A DNA stretch of 64,000 nucleotides from JAEUWI01 sp942492815 (GTDB lineage Bacteria > Hydrogenedentota > Hydrogenedentia > Hydrogenedentales > JAEUWI01): NCBI GenBank assembly GCA_942492815.1, contig OW818658.1, positions 7,688,001-7,752,000 of the forward strand. The letters are read 5' to 3'. This document shows positions 10,863-19,748 of this stretch, in pieces. How positions within the stretch are numbered: position 1 is the first letter of the stretch; the number at the start of each line of letters is the position of its first letter. The notes under the pieces are model-generated. The model saw only the letters and a program-made list of their open reading frames with translations. It was not told the origin of the DNA and did not search any database. The translations under genes were made by a program, and so were the position numbers.

Positions 10863-12647
10863 ATGGGACAACGGCTGCAGAAGAGCTTGCTGTACTGGCG
10901 CACGGCGCGGCACTTGAAGCCGTCGCAGGTTTTCTGGCGTCTGCGCTACCGGCTGGGCAATGGCCGGGTGCCCCGCTACATTGCCCCCAACCCCCTGCCG
11001 TCCATGGATGAACCGGTCGCCGAACAGATCCAGGGACTGGCGCGCCACTGGGCGGTGGCGTTGCCGCCGGACGTCGCGCGGGCACAGTCTTTTTTGCGGG
11101 GGCGCTTCACCTTTGTCAACAAGACCGTTCAGAGCGCCCGTCCACTTTGGCGCGGCCTCGATGTGCCCAAGCTTTGGGCCTACCACCTCCACTACTTCGA
11201 CTATGGCCGTGAGATCGCCCTGCTCCATCCCGACCCGGCTTCACCGGATTCCGCGACCTTGCGGATGTGGATGGAAGACTGGATGGCGAAAAATCCCAGG
11301 GGCACCTCGCCGGCGTGGGACGCCTTCCCCCTGTCCGCGCGGCTGATCAACTGGTCCATGATCGCGTCGATCTACGGGTGGCGTGATTTTGAGCTGGTGT
11401 CGAGCCTGCATGAACAACTGGACTACCTGGCGGGACACCTGGAACGGGACCTGCTCGGAAATCACCTCCTGAAGAATGCGGCCGCCATGACGGTGGCCGG
11501 GGCTTTGCTGAACAGTCCCCGGGCGGAAGAGGGGCTGGCGCTGCTGAAGGAACAGGTCCTGATCCAATTTCTGCCGGACGGTGGCCACGTTGAGCGCAGT
11601 CCCATGTACCACGCGCTGGCCTTGCAGGATCTGATCTTCGCGTGCGCCGTGCTCGAACCGCGCCCGTCGTGGCTGGAGGATGGAATCGAGCGGGGCCTCG
11701 CTTTTCTTCAAGGGATATCCCACGAGGATGGTCATGTCGCCCAGTTCAATGACGGTGCGGCCGATGAGGGGCCTTCGAGCGCGGCGCTGCGCGCCCTGGC
11801 CCTCTATTTCGATCCGGAGCTCCCGCCTATGTGCGGGGGATCCGCAGCGTTTCCCGATAGTGGCCTGTATCGCCTCGAGCCCGGCGGCGTAGGCGGGCTC
11901 ATGCTGGTCAAGGCGGGCGACTCTACGGTGAACTACCAGCCGGGTCATGCCCACAGCGACCTGCTCAGTTTCGAGTACAGCCTGCGCGGCGAGCGCCTGC
12001 TGGTGAACACGGGCACCCACGGCTATGCGGAAAGCCCCTGCCGGACCTACTGCCAGTCCGCCGCCTCGCACAATACCCTCCGAATCAACGGCGAAGAGCA
12101 ACTGGAACATTGGTCCACATTTCGAGTGGCGCGACGAATCCACGGTGAAGTCATCCACTGGGATCCCTGCGAACCCGCGCTCAGGGCCGCCTATACGACC
12201 CGACGGGGTATCCGCCATGAGCGGCTCTTCGCCTGGGACAGCGGCGGCTGGTGCCGGGTGCAGGACAAGATCTCCGGCAAGGGCGCGCTATCGGTGGAGA
12301 CCTTCCTTCACTTCCACCCCGAATGCCGGGTGGAGGCTATGGAAGAACGGCCCTGCTCGGGGGTGTATCGTCCTTTCCGCCTCCGTACCGGTACACAGAT
12401 CCTCCAACTGCTTATTTTCGGCGCGAATGTTGTAACCCATCATCGCGGGAAGGTGCCGCTGGGGCCGGGCTGGTATTTTCCCCGCTTCGGCGAGGCCGTG
12501 GCGGCGGATACGCTGGTGGCCCGATCGGAGGGGAACAAGGAGATGACCATCAGCTTCGTGATAGCGCCTTGCGATGAGCAGGGCCTGCCGCCGAAGATCA
12601 TCCAGAATTTCCTCTCGGCCTGGCACCAGCGCAACGGCGCTTCATGA
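10863..12647 (+). CDS. Heparinase II/III family protein of a polysaccharide locus
   Basis: 594 aa, ATG with GGGGAG 8 nt upstream. The N-terminal half is an alpha-toroid (LWAYHLHYFDYG, GNHLLKNAAAMTVAGALL, DGGHVERSPMYHALALQD). The C-terminal half is the heparinase beta domain (PGHAHSDLLSFEYSLRGE, NTGTHGYAESPCRTYCQS, ASHNTLRING). No signal peptide is obvious. Proteins of this type recur in exopolysaccharide and capsule loci, where they may trim or release the polymer. The stop overlaps the ATG of the O-antigen ligase (ATGA), so the genes are translationally coupled. Confidence 0.85.
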   Translation: MGQRLQKSLLYWRTARHLKPSQVFWRLRYRLGNGRVPRYIAPNPLPSMDEPVAEQIQGLARHWAVALPPDVARAQSFLRGRFTFVNKTVQSARPLWRGLDVPKLWAYHLHYFDYGREIALLHPDPASPDSATLRMWMEDWMAKNPRGTSPAWDAFPLSARLINWSMIASIYGWRDFELVSSLHEQLDYLAGHLERDLLGNHLLKNAAAMTVAGALLNSPRAEEGLALLKEQVLIQFLPDGGHVERSPMYHALALQDLIFACAVLEPRPSWLEDGIERGLAFLQGISHEDGHVAQFNDGAADEGPSSAALRALALYFDPELPPMCGGSAAFPDSGLYRLEPGGVGGLMLVKAGDSTVNYQPGHAHSDLLSFEYSLRGERLLVNTGTHGYAESPCRTYCQSAASHNTLRINGEEQLEHWSTFRVARRIHGEVIHWDPCEPALRAAYTTRRGIRHERLFAWDSGGWCRVQDKISGKGALSVETFLHFHPECRVEAMEERPCSGVYRPFRLRTGTQILQLLIFGANVVTHHRGKVPLGPGWYFPRFGEAVAADTLVARSEGNKEMTISFVIAPCDEQGLPPKIIQNFLSAWHQRNGAS

Positions 12648-15502
12648 TCGTGCCGGGACCGGACAACGTTATTTTTCGCCTGCTGCGCGGCACCATCTAC
12701 GTTTGGATCGCGGTGCTGGTGCTGGCCTTGGATCCGCGCACGGAAGATCCCGCCACGCCGATCAAGCATCTGGTCAGTGCGGCGGCGGCGGTGGGTATGG
12801 TAGTTGTCTGGGCGATAGCGCTCCGAAAGAACCGCGTGGCCTACCGCAACATGAGTCATGCCCTCTCGTGTCTTCTCCTTTTTTTCGGCGTCCTTATGGT
12901 TTCCGCCGCGGTTTCCGATGCGTCGTACCGGGGCATTCAGGCGCTGGCCCCGTGGGTGGTCTTTGCGGCCATCGGATTTGTCGCCTATCAGACTTTTCCC
13001 CACACCCGGCATCTCCGCAACCTGATGCGGATGATTGTCGCCTCCGTGGGGCTTTCCAGTGTCTATGGACTTGCCCAGCATTTCGGCTGGGATCCCTTTC
13101 CCTGGGCGATGCGCGATGTGGAAGAGTACCGCGCCCTGCCCGCGACTTATGGCAACCCCAATCTCGCGGGCCACGCGCTGGTCGTCGCGCTGGTGCTTTG
13201 CGCCGGGTTGCTGTCGGATGCATGGCAAACGAAGCGGCCGTTGGCGTTTCTGGCGTACCTTGTGTCGGCTGCCCTGATGGCCGCACATCTGGGCTTCACG
13301 CACATGCGGAGCGGCCCGGTGGCCTTGGGGATGGCCCTGGCCTTTGTGACAATCACGCTCATCTTGCTGCGCCGCACGACACGCCCCTGGCAGGCCGCCG
13401 GCATCGCCCTGTCCGCTTGTGTGGGCCTGTTCTTTATCATCGCGATCGCGGTGCTGGTGCTGGCGCCACACTTGAGTCTGGACAGCTCGTTGCAGCTTCG
13501 GATCAACGGATACGCGGGCGCGGCGGCGCTGTTTCTGGAGAATCCCATCTTCGGCGTTGGGCCAGGAAGCTACGCCTTTCACAACATACCGCATTGGAGT
13601 CCCTTCGAAGCGCTGTGGTATGCGCTGGAGAACAGGCGCAATTTTCATGTGCACAACGAGTGGCTGGAAATGGCGGCCGAGTGCGGCATCCCGGGCCTGG
13701 CGGCGCTCATCGGCCTCTTCCTGTTTTCTATCATTACCTTTTTCGAGAACCCCTGGCTGGCTGCGGAGAAGCACTGGGGACTCCTTCTGGCCCTTCCTGC
13801 TGCGATGGTCGCCCTGGCCACGGATGCGTGTTTCGGCTTCAATCTCCATGCGCCGGTCAGCGCGGGCCTCTTTTTTCTGCTTCTCGCGCTGCGCCCCGCG
13901 CGGCCCTATTACAGCGCACCCACGCGAAAATCGGCGCGGCGCGCCACGGTGCCACTCTGCGTGGTGACCGTTGCGGCGGCCTGGTTGCTGTGGAGCAACT
14001 ACGGCTATGAACGGCAGTATCTCCAGACGCAGATCGCTACTTCCTCGGATTGGAAAGTTAAATCGGACCAGGCCGTAGAAACCGCCGCTGCCCTGGTCGA
14101 AACTTCACCCCTTGACTATCGGGGCTGGATGCTCCGGGGCGACATCGCTCTGGAAGATGGTCGGTCGGCGCTGGCCATCGAGGTCTACGGTCAGGCCCTG
14201 GCGCTCCATCCCCACCTGCCGCGCCTTCACATACAGATCGCGCGGGCCTACCTCCGGCGGGCGCGGGAAGAAGGGGTGGACGCGGGGCCAGCCTTGGATG
14301 CCGCAAAACGACACGCCCTTGTCGCACGGGATCGCTGCCCCGAATTGGCCGAAGCTTGGGCCATGGTCGGCTGGAGCGACTACGTGCGAACTACGCTGCC
14401 ACTACTGAATACCTCCGACGTAGAATGCAAACAGGCTGTGGATAACTTGAATCGCGCCAGGGCGCTTGGCCTGGTTGGCGACGCGAACATTGATGCCGCT
14501 CTGGGCGAGTCCCATGCGCGCCTCGGGGCCTGGGGTGACGCCGCAGCCGCCTATCAACGCTATGTCGCGGCGTGGCCCTACGACCTTACACGCTGGGCGC
14601 AGTGGCGTGATGCGGCCACCCGCGCGGGCGGCATGGCGCTTGCCGAATACCGCCAGTTGCTGCTCCATCATTTTTCGCCTTCGAGCGAGGGCAAGTTGCC
14701 ACGCTCGCCCGAACTAAACGTCTGGCTGGCCAGCCAGATTGCGACCCAGTCGAAAAGTCCGGCGCAGGTGGCCGTGGCTGAACGGGCTCTGAGCGACGCC
14801 GTTCACGCCAAAGCCGCCTTGACGGGTATCTGGAGCGCCTGCCTGGGACTTGCACCGGAAGGTTCCCGCGCCGAAACGCTCGCTCGCATGATTTCATCAT
14901 TTCCTGAGTCGCAGCGGGCGGATATCTCGGCGACGATCATGGCATTGAATGATGCTCTGATCGCGCCGCATGCAGATTCCCTGACAAAGGCGGCAACGGC
15001 GCTGGCACGGGAGCTCGCCACGGCGCCCGGAACGGAGAACTTCGAACACACATCGCTTCACGCGCCGCTGGTGGACATGCTTGGCGATGCACTGCGCGAC
15101 AGCGGATTGCCGAATGCTGCGATGGGGCCGGCGCTTCAGGCCCTGGGTGCGGCCCGGTTTGAAACGGGCAACCTCCGGGGCGCGGACGAAACGCTGCGGG
15201 CCGCCGAAGCCGTTTTACCCGCTGGAGAGTTGGCGCAGGTCTGGTATTACCATGCGCGGACCCTGGCGGCATTGGGACAACACGAGGCGGCACTGACCAT
15301 GGCGAAGGCCGCGCAGGACGGGGATGGCGGCGTTGTGGAATACCAGTGGCAACTCGCCCGCTGCCTGGCGTCGGGAGGGCACGCCGAAGCCGCGCGCTTT
15401 GCCTTTGATTCGCTGCTCGGGACGCTGGCCCCGGATCACCCTTACCGTGCGCTCGTGGAACGTGATCGCCAGGCGCTGGCCGTGCGGGAGACGTCGCCAT
15501 GA
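12644..15502 (+). CDS. O-antigen ligase/polymerase-like membrane protein fused to a TPR domain
   Basis: 952 aa. The first ~440 residues form about ten membrane helices with a Wzy_C-type core: INGYAGAAALFLENPIFGVG, then a periplasmic loop and FHVHNEWLEMAAECGIPGL, the His-Asn motif of O-antigen ligases. Residues ~470-950 are helical tetratricopeptide-like repeats (ALAIEVYGQALALHPHLPRL, AWGDAAAAYQRYVAAWPYD). This ligase-TPR layout is common in exopolysaccharide and glycoprotein ligases of large-genome bacteria. Overlaps the preceding gene by 4 nt and the following TPR gene by 4 nt. Confidence 0.85.
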   Translation: MIVPGPDNVIFRLLRGTIYVWIAVLVLALDPRTEDPATPIKHLVSAAAAVGMVVVWAIALRKNRVAYRNMSHALSCLLLFFGVLMVSAAVSDASYRGIQALAPWVVFAAIGFVAYQTFPHTRHLRNLMRMIVASVGLSSVYGLAQHFGWDPFPWAMRDVEEYRALPATYGNPNLAGHALVVALVLCAGLLSDAWQTKRPLAFLAYLVSAALMAAHLGFTHMRSGPVALGMALAFVTITLILLRRTTRPWQAAGIALSACVGLFFIIAIAVLVLAPHLSLDSSLQLRINGYAGAAALFLENPIFGVGPGSYAFHNIPHWSPFEALWYALENRRNFHVHNEWLEMAAECGIPGLAALIGLFLFSIITFFENPWLAAEKHWGLLLALPAAMVALATDACFGFNLHAPVSAGLFFLLLALRPARPYYSAPTRKSARRATVPLCVVTVAAAWLLWSNYGYERQYLQTQIATSSDWKVKSDQAVETAAALVETSPLDYRGWMLRGDIALEDGRSALAIEVYGQALALHPHLPRLHIQIARAYLRRAREEGVDAGPALDAAKRHALVARDRCPELAEAWAMVGWSDYVRTTLPLLNTSDVECKQAVDNLNRARALGLVGDANIDAALGESHARLGAWGDAAAAYQRYVAAWPYDLTRWAQWRDAATRAGGMALAEYRQLLLHHFSPSSEGKLPRSPELNVWLASQIATQSKSPAQVAVAERALSDAVHAKAALTGIWSACLGLAPEGSRAETLARMISSFPESQRADISATIMALNDALIAPHADSLTKAATALARELATAPGTENFEHTSLHAPLVDMLGDALRDSGLPNAAMGPALQALGAARFETGNLRGADETLRAAEAVLPAGELAQVWYYHARTLAALGQHEAALTMAKAAQDGDGGVVEYQWQLARCLASGGHAEAARFAFDSLLGTLAPDHPYRALVERDRQALAVRETSP

Positions 15503-16212
15503 GCGCGGAGCGGCGAGCGCTGTGCAAGCGCCTTTTCACGGCATCCGTTGTCCTGTCGCTGGTTCTTACGGCCATGGCCCTGGTCCTGACCGGGTGGGGC
15601 TCCCGTGTGCTGCCGGGGCTTTCGGAATCGCTGGCGGAGGTGGCGATGGAGCAGGGAGAGCGCCGGGAAGCCGCTGGAAATCTTAAAGAAGCCCGGGCCT
15701 TCTATGAGCAGGCGCTGGCGGGTCGATTTCACGGTGAGGCGAACCGGAACCACTGCGAGAAGCGGCTGGGCGTGGTGCTGTATCGACTCGGCGAGCATGA
15801 GGCGGCTCTGGAACATCTCGCGCGTGCGCAGGCGAGCCATCTTCGAAGCCTGAACGGCTTTGGCCCCCTGGTGGAGGTGCTGATGGCGCTGGGACGTTGG
15901 GACGAAGCAAAGCGCGAGGCGGAGCGCTGGCTGGTGGAGTCGGGGGACGAACCGGGCAACCGAGGGAGCGTCCATGAGGCTCTCGGATTGATTGCGCTGC
16001 AGGAGGGCGATCTGGAAAATGCGGAGCGGCATTTCCAGGAGGCGTTGTCGACGAACCCCGCACACGCCGCCCGTGCGGGCCTGGCGAGGGTGTACGCCGC
16101 GCGGGGAGATAGGGCGAAGGCGCGCGATACAATGGCCGGGTATCTCGCCAGCGCGCCGCCGGACAAAGACACGGCGGCGAACTGGGCGCTGCTGGAGTCG
16201 TGGATGCCGTGA
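15499..16212 (+). CDS. Membrane-anchored TPR protein
   Basis: 237 aa, ATG overlapping the ligase stop by 4 nt. One N-terminal membrane helix (LFTASVVLSLVLTAMALVLTGW) is followed by TPR units such as GNLKEARAFYEQALAGRFHG and GDLENAERHFQEALSTNPAH. Probably anchored facing the periplasm and working with the ligase encoded just upstream. No enzymatic motif is seen. Last gene of the operon; a weak imperfect inverted repeat follows at about 16214-16278. Confidence 0.8.
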   Translation: MSAERRALCKRLFTASVVLSLVLTAMALVLTGWGSRVLPGLSESLAEVAMEQGERREAAGNLKEARAFYEQALAGRFHGEANRNHCEKRLGVVLYRLGEHEAALEHLARAQASHLRSLNGFGPLVEVLMALGRWDEAKREAERWLVESGDEPGNRGSVHEALGLIALQEGDLENAERHFQEALSTNPAHAARAGLARVYAARGDRAKARDTMAGYLASAPPDKDTAANWALLESWMP

Positions 16213-16287
16213 CAGGAAAGGCGACACCCCAGGCCCTGCTCAAGGCGTTCCGAAGCACAACCCAGGGTGCCACCTTTTCTCAGTCTC

Positions 16288-19200
16288 TCAGCGGAAATAC
16301 ACTTTGACCGTTTTAATTTCGAAGGGAGTGAAGCTCAGCTCGACCTCGTCGTCATGGACGGTTAATGTATCGCCGTTTTCTTCCATCAGATTGCAGTGGA
16401 AAGCTCGCTTCACGGGGCTGCTGAAGTTCAGCGCCGCCACACCGCGGGTGTTACCGGCTTCGTAGAGTCGCACGATGATCGCGTCGTCCTCCTCGGCTTT
16501 CTTGACGGTATCCACGATGAGATTGGGATCGCTCACGCGGCAGAAATCGAGGATGCTCTCCGCGCCGCTGGGAATGGCGGCCCCGGCGGCGACGAGGGGT
16601 ACGTTGAGCGCCCAGGCCTCGCGCACGACGGTCTCCACGGAGAAGGCGCCATCGTGGGGAAACAACGCGTAGGTGAATTCGTGATCGCCAATATCCGCCA
16701 GTTCATCGGGGCTACGGGGCGAGCGGAGGAGTGTGAGGGAAACTTTCCCGTCGAGGGTGTCGTACCCGTATTTGCAGTCGTTGAGCAGGGCCACACCGTA
16801 GTCGCCTTCGGACATATCGACCCACTTGTGGGCGCAGGCCTCGAATTTCGCGCGGTCCCACGTGGTGTTTTCATGGGCGTTGCGCATGACGTGACCAAAC
16901 TGGATCTCGGCCCGGATCTGGGCGGAGTGGATGTCGAGCGCGAAGCCCGTCTTGAGCAGTGTACGCTCCTCCTGCCAGTCCACCTGGGTCTTGAAGTCGA
17001 TGCGGCGCGTGTGGGCGTAGACGGTCATGTCCTGGGTGATGCGGGAGCGGCGCCCCACGGCCCAGGTGGAGCGGATAGTCAGGAAGAGGGGGCCATCGGC
17101 AACGAGTTCGCGGGATTCGAGCGCATCGATGAATTTCACGTGATCCCGATAAAAGCGATCGATATCCCAGGCATCCCAAAAGAGGGGCATGTCCTCCGCA
17201 ATGTAGAACTCGTTCAACTTGCCGCCCGGAACCACCACCTCGCGACGCGCCGATTTATCGAAGAGCTGCTTGATGCGCCCGGCCTTGTCGAAGGCGATGG
17301 TGTAGTGGGGTGTCTCCAGGGCCTTGCCGCTGTAGGTAAAAGGCGAGGCATCGTCCCGCGCTTTCTCGCGCAGGGCGACGGGTGCAATGCTGAGGCCCGC
17401 TGCGCGCACGAGCACCGCCAGGCCGTCCTCCGTCTCCTGGCAGGGCAGATAGTGTCCCTCGCCGTCGCAGGCGGCGGTGGCGCGGTCGCCGTGAAGCACC
17501 ACGATATCCTCGCGGGGCCAGGACACCGAATTGGCCACCACTTGGGCGCGGCCCTGACCATCGGGCAGCAGTTCACGGCCGAGGGTATCGAGGGCCTTCC
17601 CGCGCAAGGCCATAAGATCGTGCTCCATGTCGGCATATTCCGACTCGGCCACGTCATAGACACTGCGCACACTGGATCCGGGGATGATGTCGTGGAACTG
17701 ATTTGTCAGCAGGGTGCGCCAGTGCTGCTGCAGGGCGGCGGAAGGATAGGCGAGGCCATGGGCCATGGCCATGGCGGAATACAGCTCCACCTCGCGCAAC
17801 AGGAACTCCAGCTTGCGGTTGTAACGCTTCGTGCGGGCCTGAGTGGTGTAGGTGCCGCGGTGATACTCCAGGTAGAGTTCGCCCACCCACACGGGGCGTT
17901 TCACTTCATCCTCGCGGAGCCGTTCCAGGAACTTGGAGACGTTGACCCACTCGGTCTTCGGGCAGCCTTCGAGGTTCTTCATGCGGTTGGCGTTCTCGCA
18001 CATCTCTCGGCTGGGCCCGCCGCCGCCATCGCCCCAGCCTACGGAGCTGAGGGTGCAATCCTGGGTCTCCTTGTACTGCACGCGACTCCACACATGCTGG
18101 GAGGAATCGGGTCGGACGAAGGCGTTGTAGCCCATGTAATCCTTGCCCTCGAAGAGGCCCATCATGTTGATGTAGTGGGTGAAGATGCGCGTGCCGTCGA
18201 TGCCCTCCCAGTGGAAGGTGTCGAAGGGAAAGCGGTTCGTGTCGCCCCAGTTGATCTTGCTGGTGACAAAGTTCTTGATACCGCTCTTGGCCAGGATCTG
18301 GGGCAGCGCGGCGCTATAGCCGAAGACATCGGGGAGCCAGAGGGTGTCGCTCGTGTACCCGAAGACTTCGCGGGTCTTCTTGCGCCCTTCGAGGAACTGG
18401 CGCACGAGGGACTCCCCGCTCGGCATGTTGCAATCCGCCTCGACCCACATGCCGCCATTCGGCTCCCAGCGCCCTTCTTTCACACGCTTCCTGATGCGCG
18501 GGAGCAGCTCGGGGTAATGGGTCTCGATGACGTCGTAGAGCCAGGGCTGGGACTGCTGAAATCGGAAGTCGGGATAGTCATCCATCAAATTGAGGATGGT
18601 GGCGAACGACTTCGCCGCCTTGCGGATCGATTCGCGCACGGGCCAGAGCCAGCCGATATCGATGTGGCAATGGCCCACAATGCCCACGGTGGGCGTGGTG
18701 GGGCCGTTCTTGGTGGCCAGGAGCGGCGCGAGGATGGCGCGTGCGGCAATGGCGTTGGCTTCGAGCTCTTCCTCGGTTTCCCACTGCATGGGTATGAGGT
18801 TCAGGGCCTCGTTGAGTCCGGCGAGGAGGCGTGCGCGGCGCAGGCTGTGCTCGTCGAGCATGCAGGCGGTGCGGAAGAGCACCTCGGCGTCATAGTAGAG
18901 ACCGGCGGCGGCTTCGCGCTCGTAGAGCAGGGCGCTGGAAATCAGCGGCAGGGGCGGCTCCACCCCGGGGTCGCGCTCGGTGAACTGGTGGGTGTAGAGC
19001 TGGTCCTTCCAGGGGTCCATGCCGGGCATGAGGTGGCCGGTGTAGGCCTCCACATAGATCTCGTGGGACTCGCCGCCCTTCGCGGGACCGTGGAGCAACA
19101 CTTCTTCATGGCCGTGATTCATGCCGGCGAAGGATTCACCGTCGAGCCAGAGCAATTTGTCGGTGTGGCTCTGGTGGCGATAGAAAACACGGTGACCCTT

Positions 19201-19428
19201 GAGGGATTTGGGGATGTCGATGCGACCGCGAAACCACGTGGTGCCCCAGTGGGTGCCCCAGGTGCAACCGATGGGTGCGGGAATGAAATTCAGCTCCGCC
19301 GGCGGCCGACGCAGGTGCTGCATGGTCTCCGCCATCTCCAGGGAGACATCCGCAACCCAGGCATAGCGCCATTCTTTCAGTTTTTCGATGCGGCGGCCGA
19401 GCTTTTCGATGACCTTGGGGGGCAGCAT
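16288..19428 (-). CDS. Alpha-mannosidase, glycoside hydrolase family 38
   Basis: 1046 aa, ATG 19428 with GAGGA upstream. After a ~245-residue N-terminal beta domain the GH38 catalytic region begins at VGHCHIDIGWLWP (His253, His255 and Asp257 near the zinc). The nucleophile Asp367 is in LWLPDVFGYSAALPQIL, followed by the helical region (QFHDIIPGSSVRSVYD) and the C-terminal beta domains. GH38 enzymes release alpha-mannose by a retaining mechanism. No signal peptide is seen, so it is probably cytoplasmic. It splits the polysaccharide locus and may serve turnover or catabolism rather than assembly. Confidence 0.9.
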   Translation of the reverse strand: MLPPKVIEKLGRRIEKLKEWRYAWVADVSLEMAETMQHLRRPPAELNFIPAPIGCTWGTHWGTTWFRGRIDIPKSLKGHRVFYRHQSHTDKLLWLDGESFAGMNHGHEEVLLHGPAKGGESHEIYVEAYTGHLMPGMDPWKDQLYTHQFTERDPGVEPPLPLISSALLYEREAAAGLYYDAEVLFRTACMLDEHSLRRARLLAGLNEALNLIPMQWETEEELEANAIAARAILAPLLATKNGPTTPTVGIVGHCHIDIGWLWPVRESIRKAAKSFATILNLMDDYPDFRFQQSQPWLYDVIETHYPELLPRIRKRVKEGRWEPNGGMWVEADCNMPSGESLVRQFLEGRKKTREVFGYTSDTLWLPDVFGYSAALPQILAKSGIKNFVTSKINWGDTNRFPFDTFHWEGIDGTRIFTHYINMMGLFEGKDYMGYNAFVRPDSSQHVWSRVQYKETQDCTLSSVGWGDGGGGPSREMCENANRMKNLEGCPKTEWVNVSKFLERLREDEVKRPVWVGELYLEYHRGTYTTQARTKRYNRKLEFLLREVELYSAMAMAHGLAYPSAALQQHWRTLLTNQFHDIIPGSSVRSVYDVAESEYADMEHDLMALRGKALDTLGRELLPDGQGRAQVVANSVSWPREDIVVLHGDRATAACDGEGHYLPCQETEDGLAVLVRAAGLSIAPVALREKARDDASPFTYSGKALETPHYTIAFDKAGRIKQLFDKSARREVVVPGGKLNEFYIAEDMPLFWDAWDIDRFYRDHVKFIDALESRELVADGPLFLTIRSTWAVGRRSRITQDMTVYAHTRRIDFKTQVDWQEERTLLKTGFALDIHSAQIRAEIQFGHVMRNAHENTTWDRAKFEACAHKWVDMSEGDYGVALLNDCKYGYDTLDGKVSLTLLRSPRSPDELADIGDHEFTYALFPHDGAFSVETVVREAWALNVPLVAAGAAIPSGAESILDFCRVSDPNLIVDTVKKAEEDDAIIVRLYEAGNTRGVAALNFSSPVKRAFHCNLMEENGDTLTVHDDEVELSFTPFEIKTVKVYFR

Positions 19429-19748
19429 GGTGATCCTCTATCTGGGCGCGGCAAAGAGCCGCGGTTGGGCGCGGGCAATGGGTTGACGGAGAATTTTAAC
19501 ACACGCGAGTCCGGAGTCTGAAGAATGGGTCCTATAGGTCCTATGGGTCTTATGAGTCAGTATGAAAACCGAAACCCCGTACGACCCATACGACCCATAC
19601 GACCCATACGACCCATATGACCCATATGACCCATATGACCCATATGACCCATATGACCCATATGACCCATAAACCTCACATGACCTTGTGCCCCTTTGAG
19701 CCCATTGCTATACTTAGCCGACTTCAGGCTCAACACGAGGATCTCCCC
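19429..19748. other. Divergent spacer dominated by a mirrored 9-nt repeat
   Basis: No gene is seen. The spacer between the mannosidase start and the Wzz-like start is mostly the repeat at 19508-19670. The ribosome site GAGGA lies just before the ATG at 19749. A reading frame through the repeat encodes Met-Thr-His repeats and is judged non-coding. Confidence 0.7.
19508..19670. repeat. Mirrored 9-nt tandem hairpin with core and flank (copy A)
   Basis: The flank is GAGTCCGGAGTCTG (19508-19521). The left arm (19525-19560) has four 9-nt units of the type ATGGGTCCT. The core is TATGAAAACCGAAACCCCGT (19561-19580). The right arm (19581-19670) has four ACGACCCAT and six ATGACCCAT units. The arms are inverted relative to each other, so a long imperfect hairpin can form. 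Copy numbers are unequal (4 versus 10), and the six identical terminal units imply recent local expansion. Confidence 0.9.

Noticed and set aside
16213..16287. Terminator between convergent TPR and mannosidase genes
   Set aside because: The inverted repeat (GGAAAGGCGACACCC versus GGGTGCCACCTTTTC) has several mismatches and a long loop, too weak to call.
19525..19670. CRISPR-like array
   Set aside because: Units are only 9 nt, contiguous with no spacers, and inverted between arms; no cas genes.
19617..19748. N-terminal Met-Thr-His repeat extension of the Wzz-like protein
   Set aside because: Encoded by the ATGACCCAT array; the ATG at 19749 has a ribosome site and begins the expected membrane helix.
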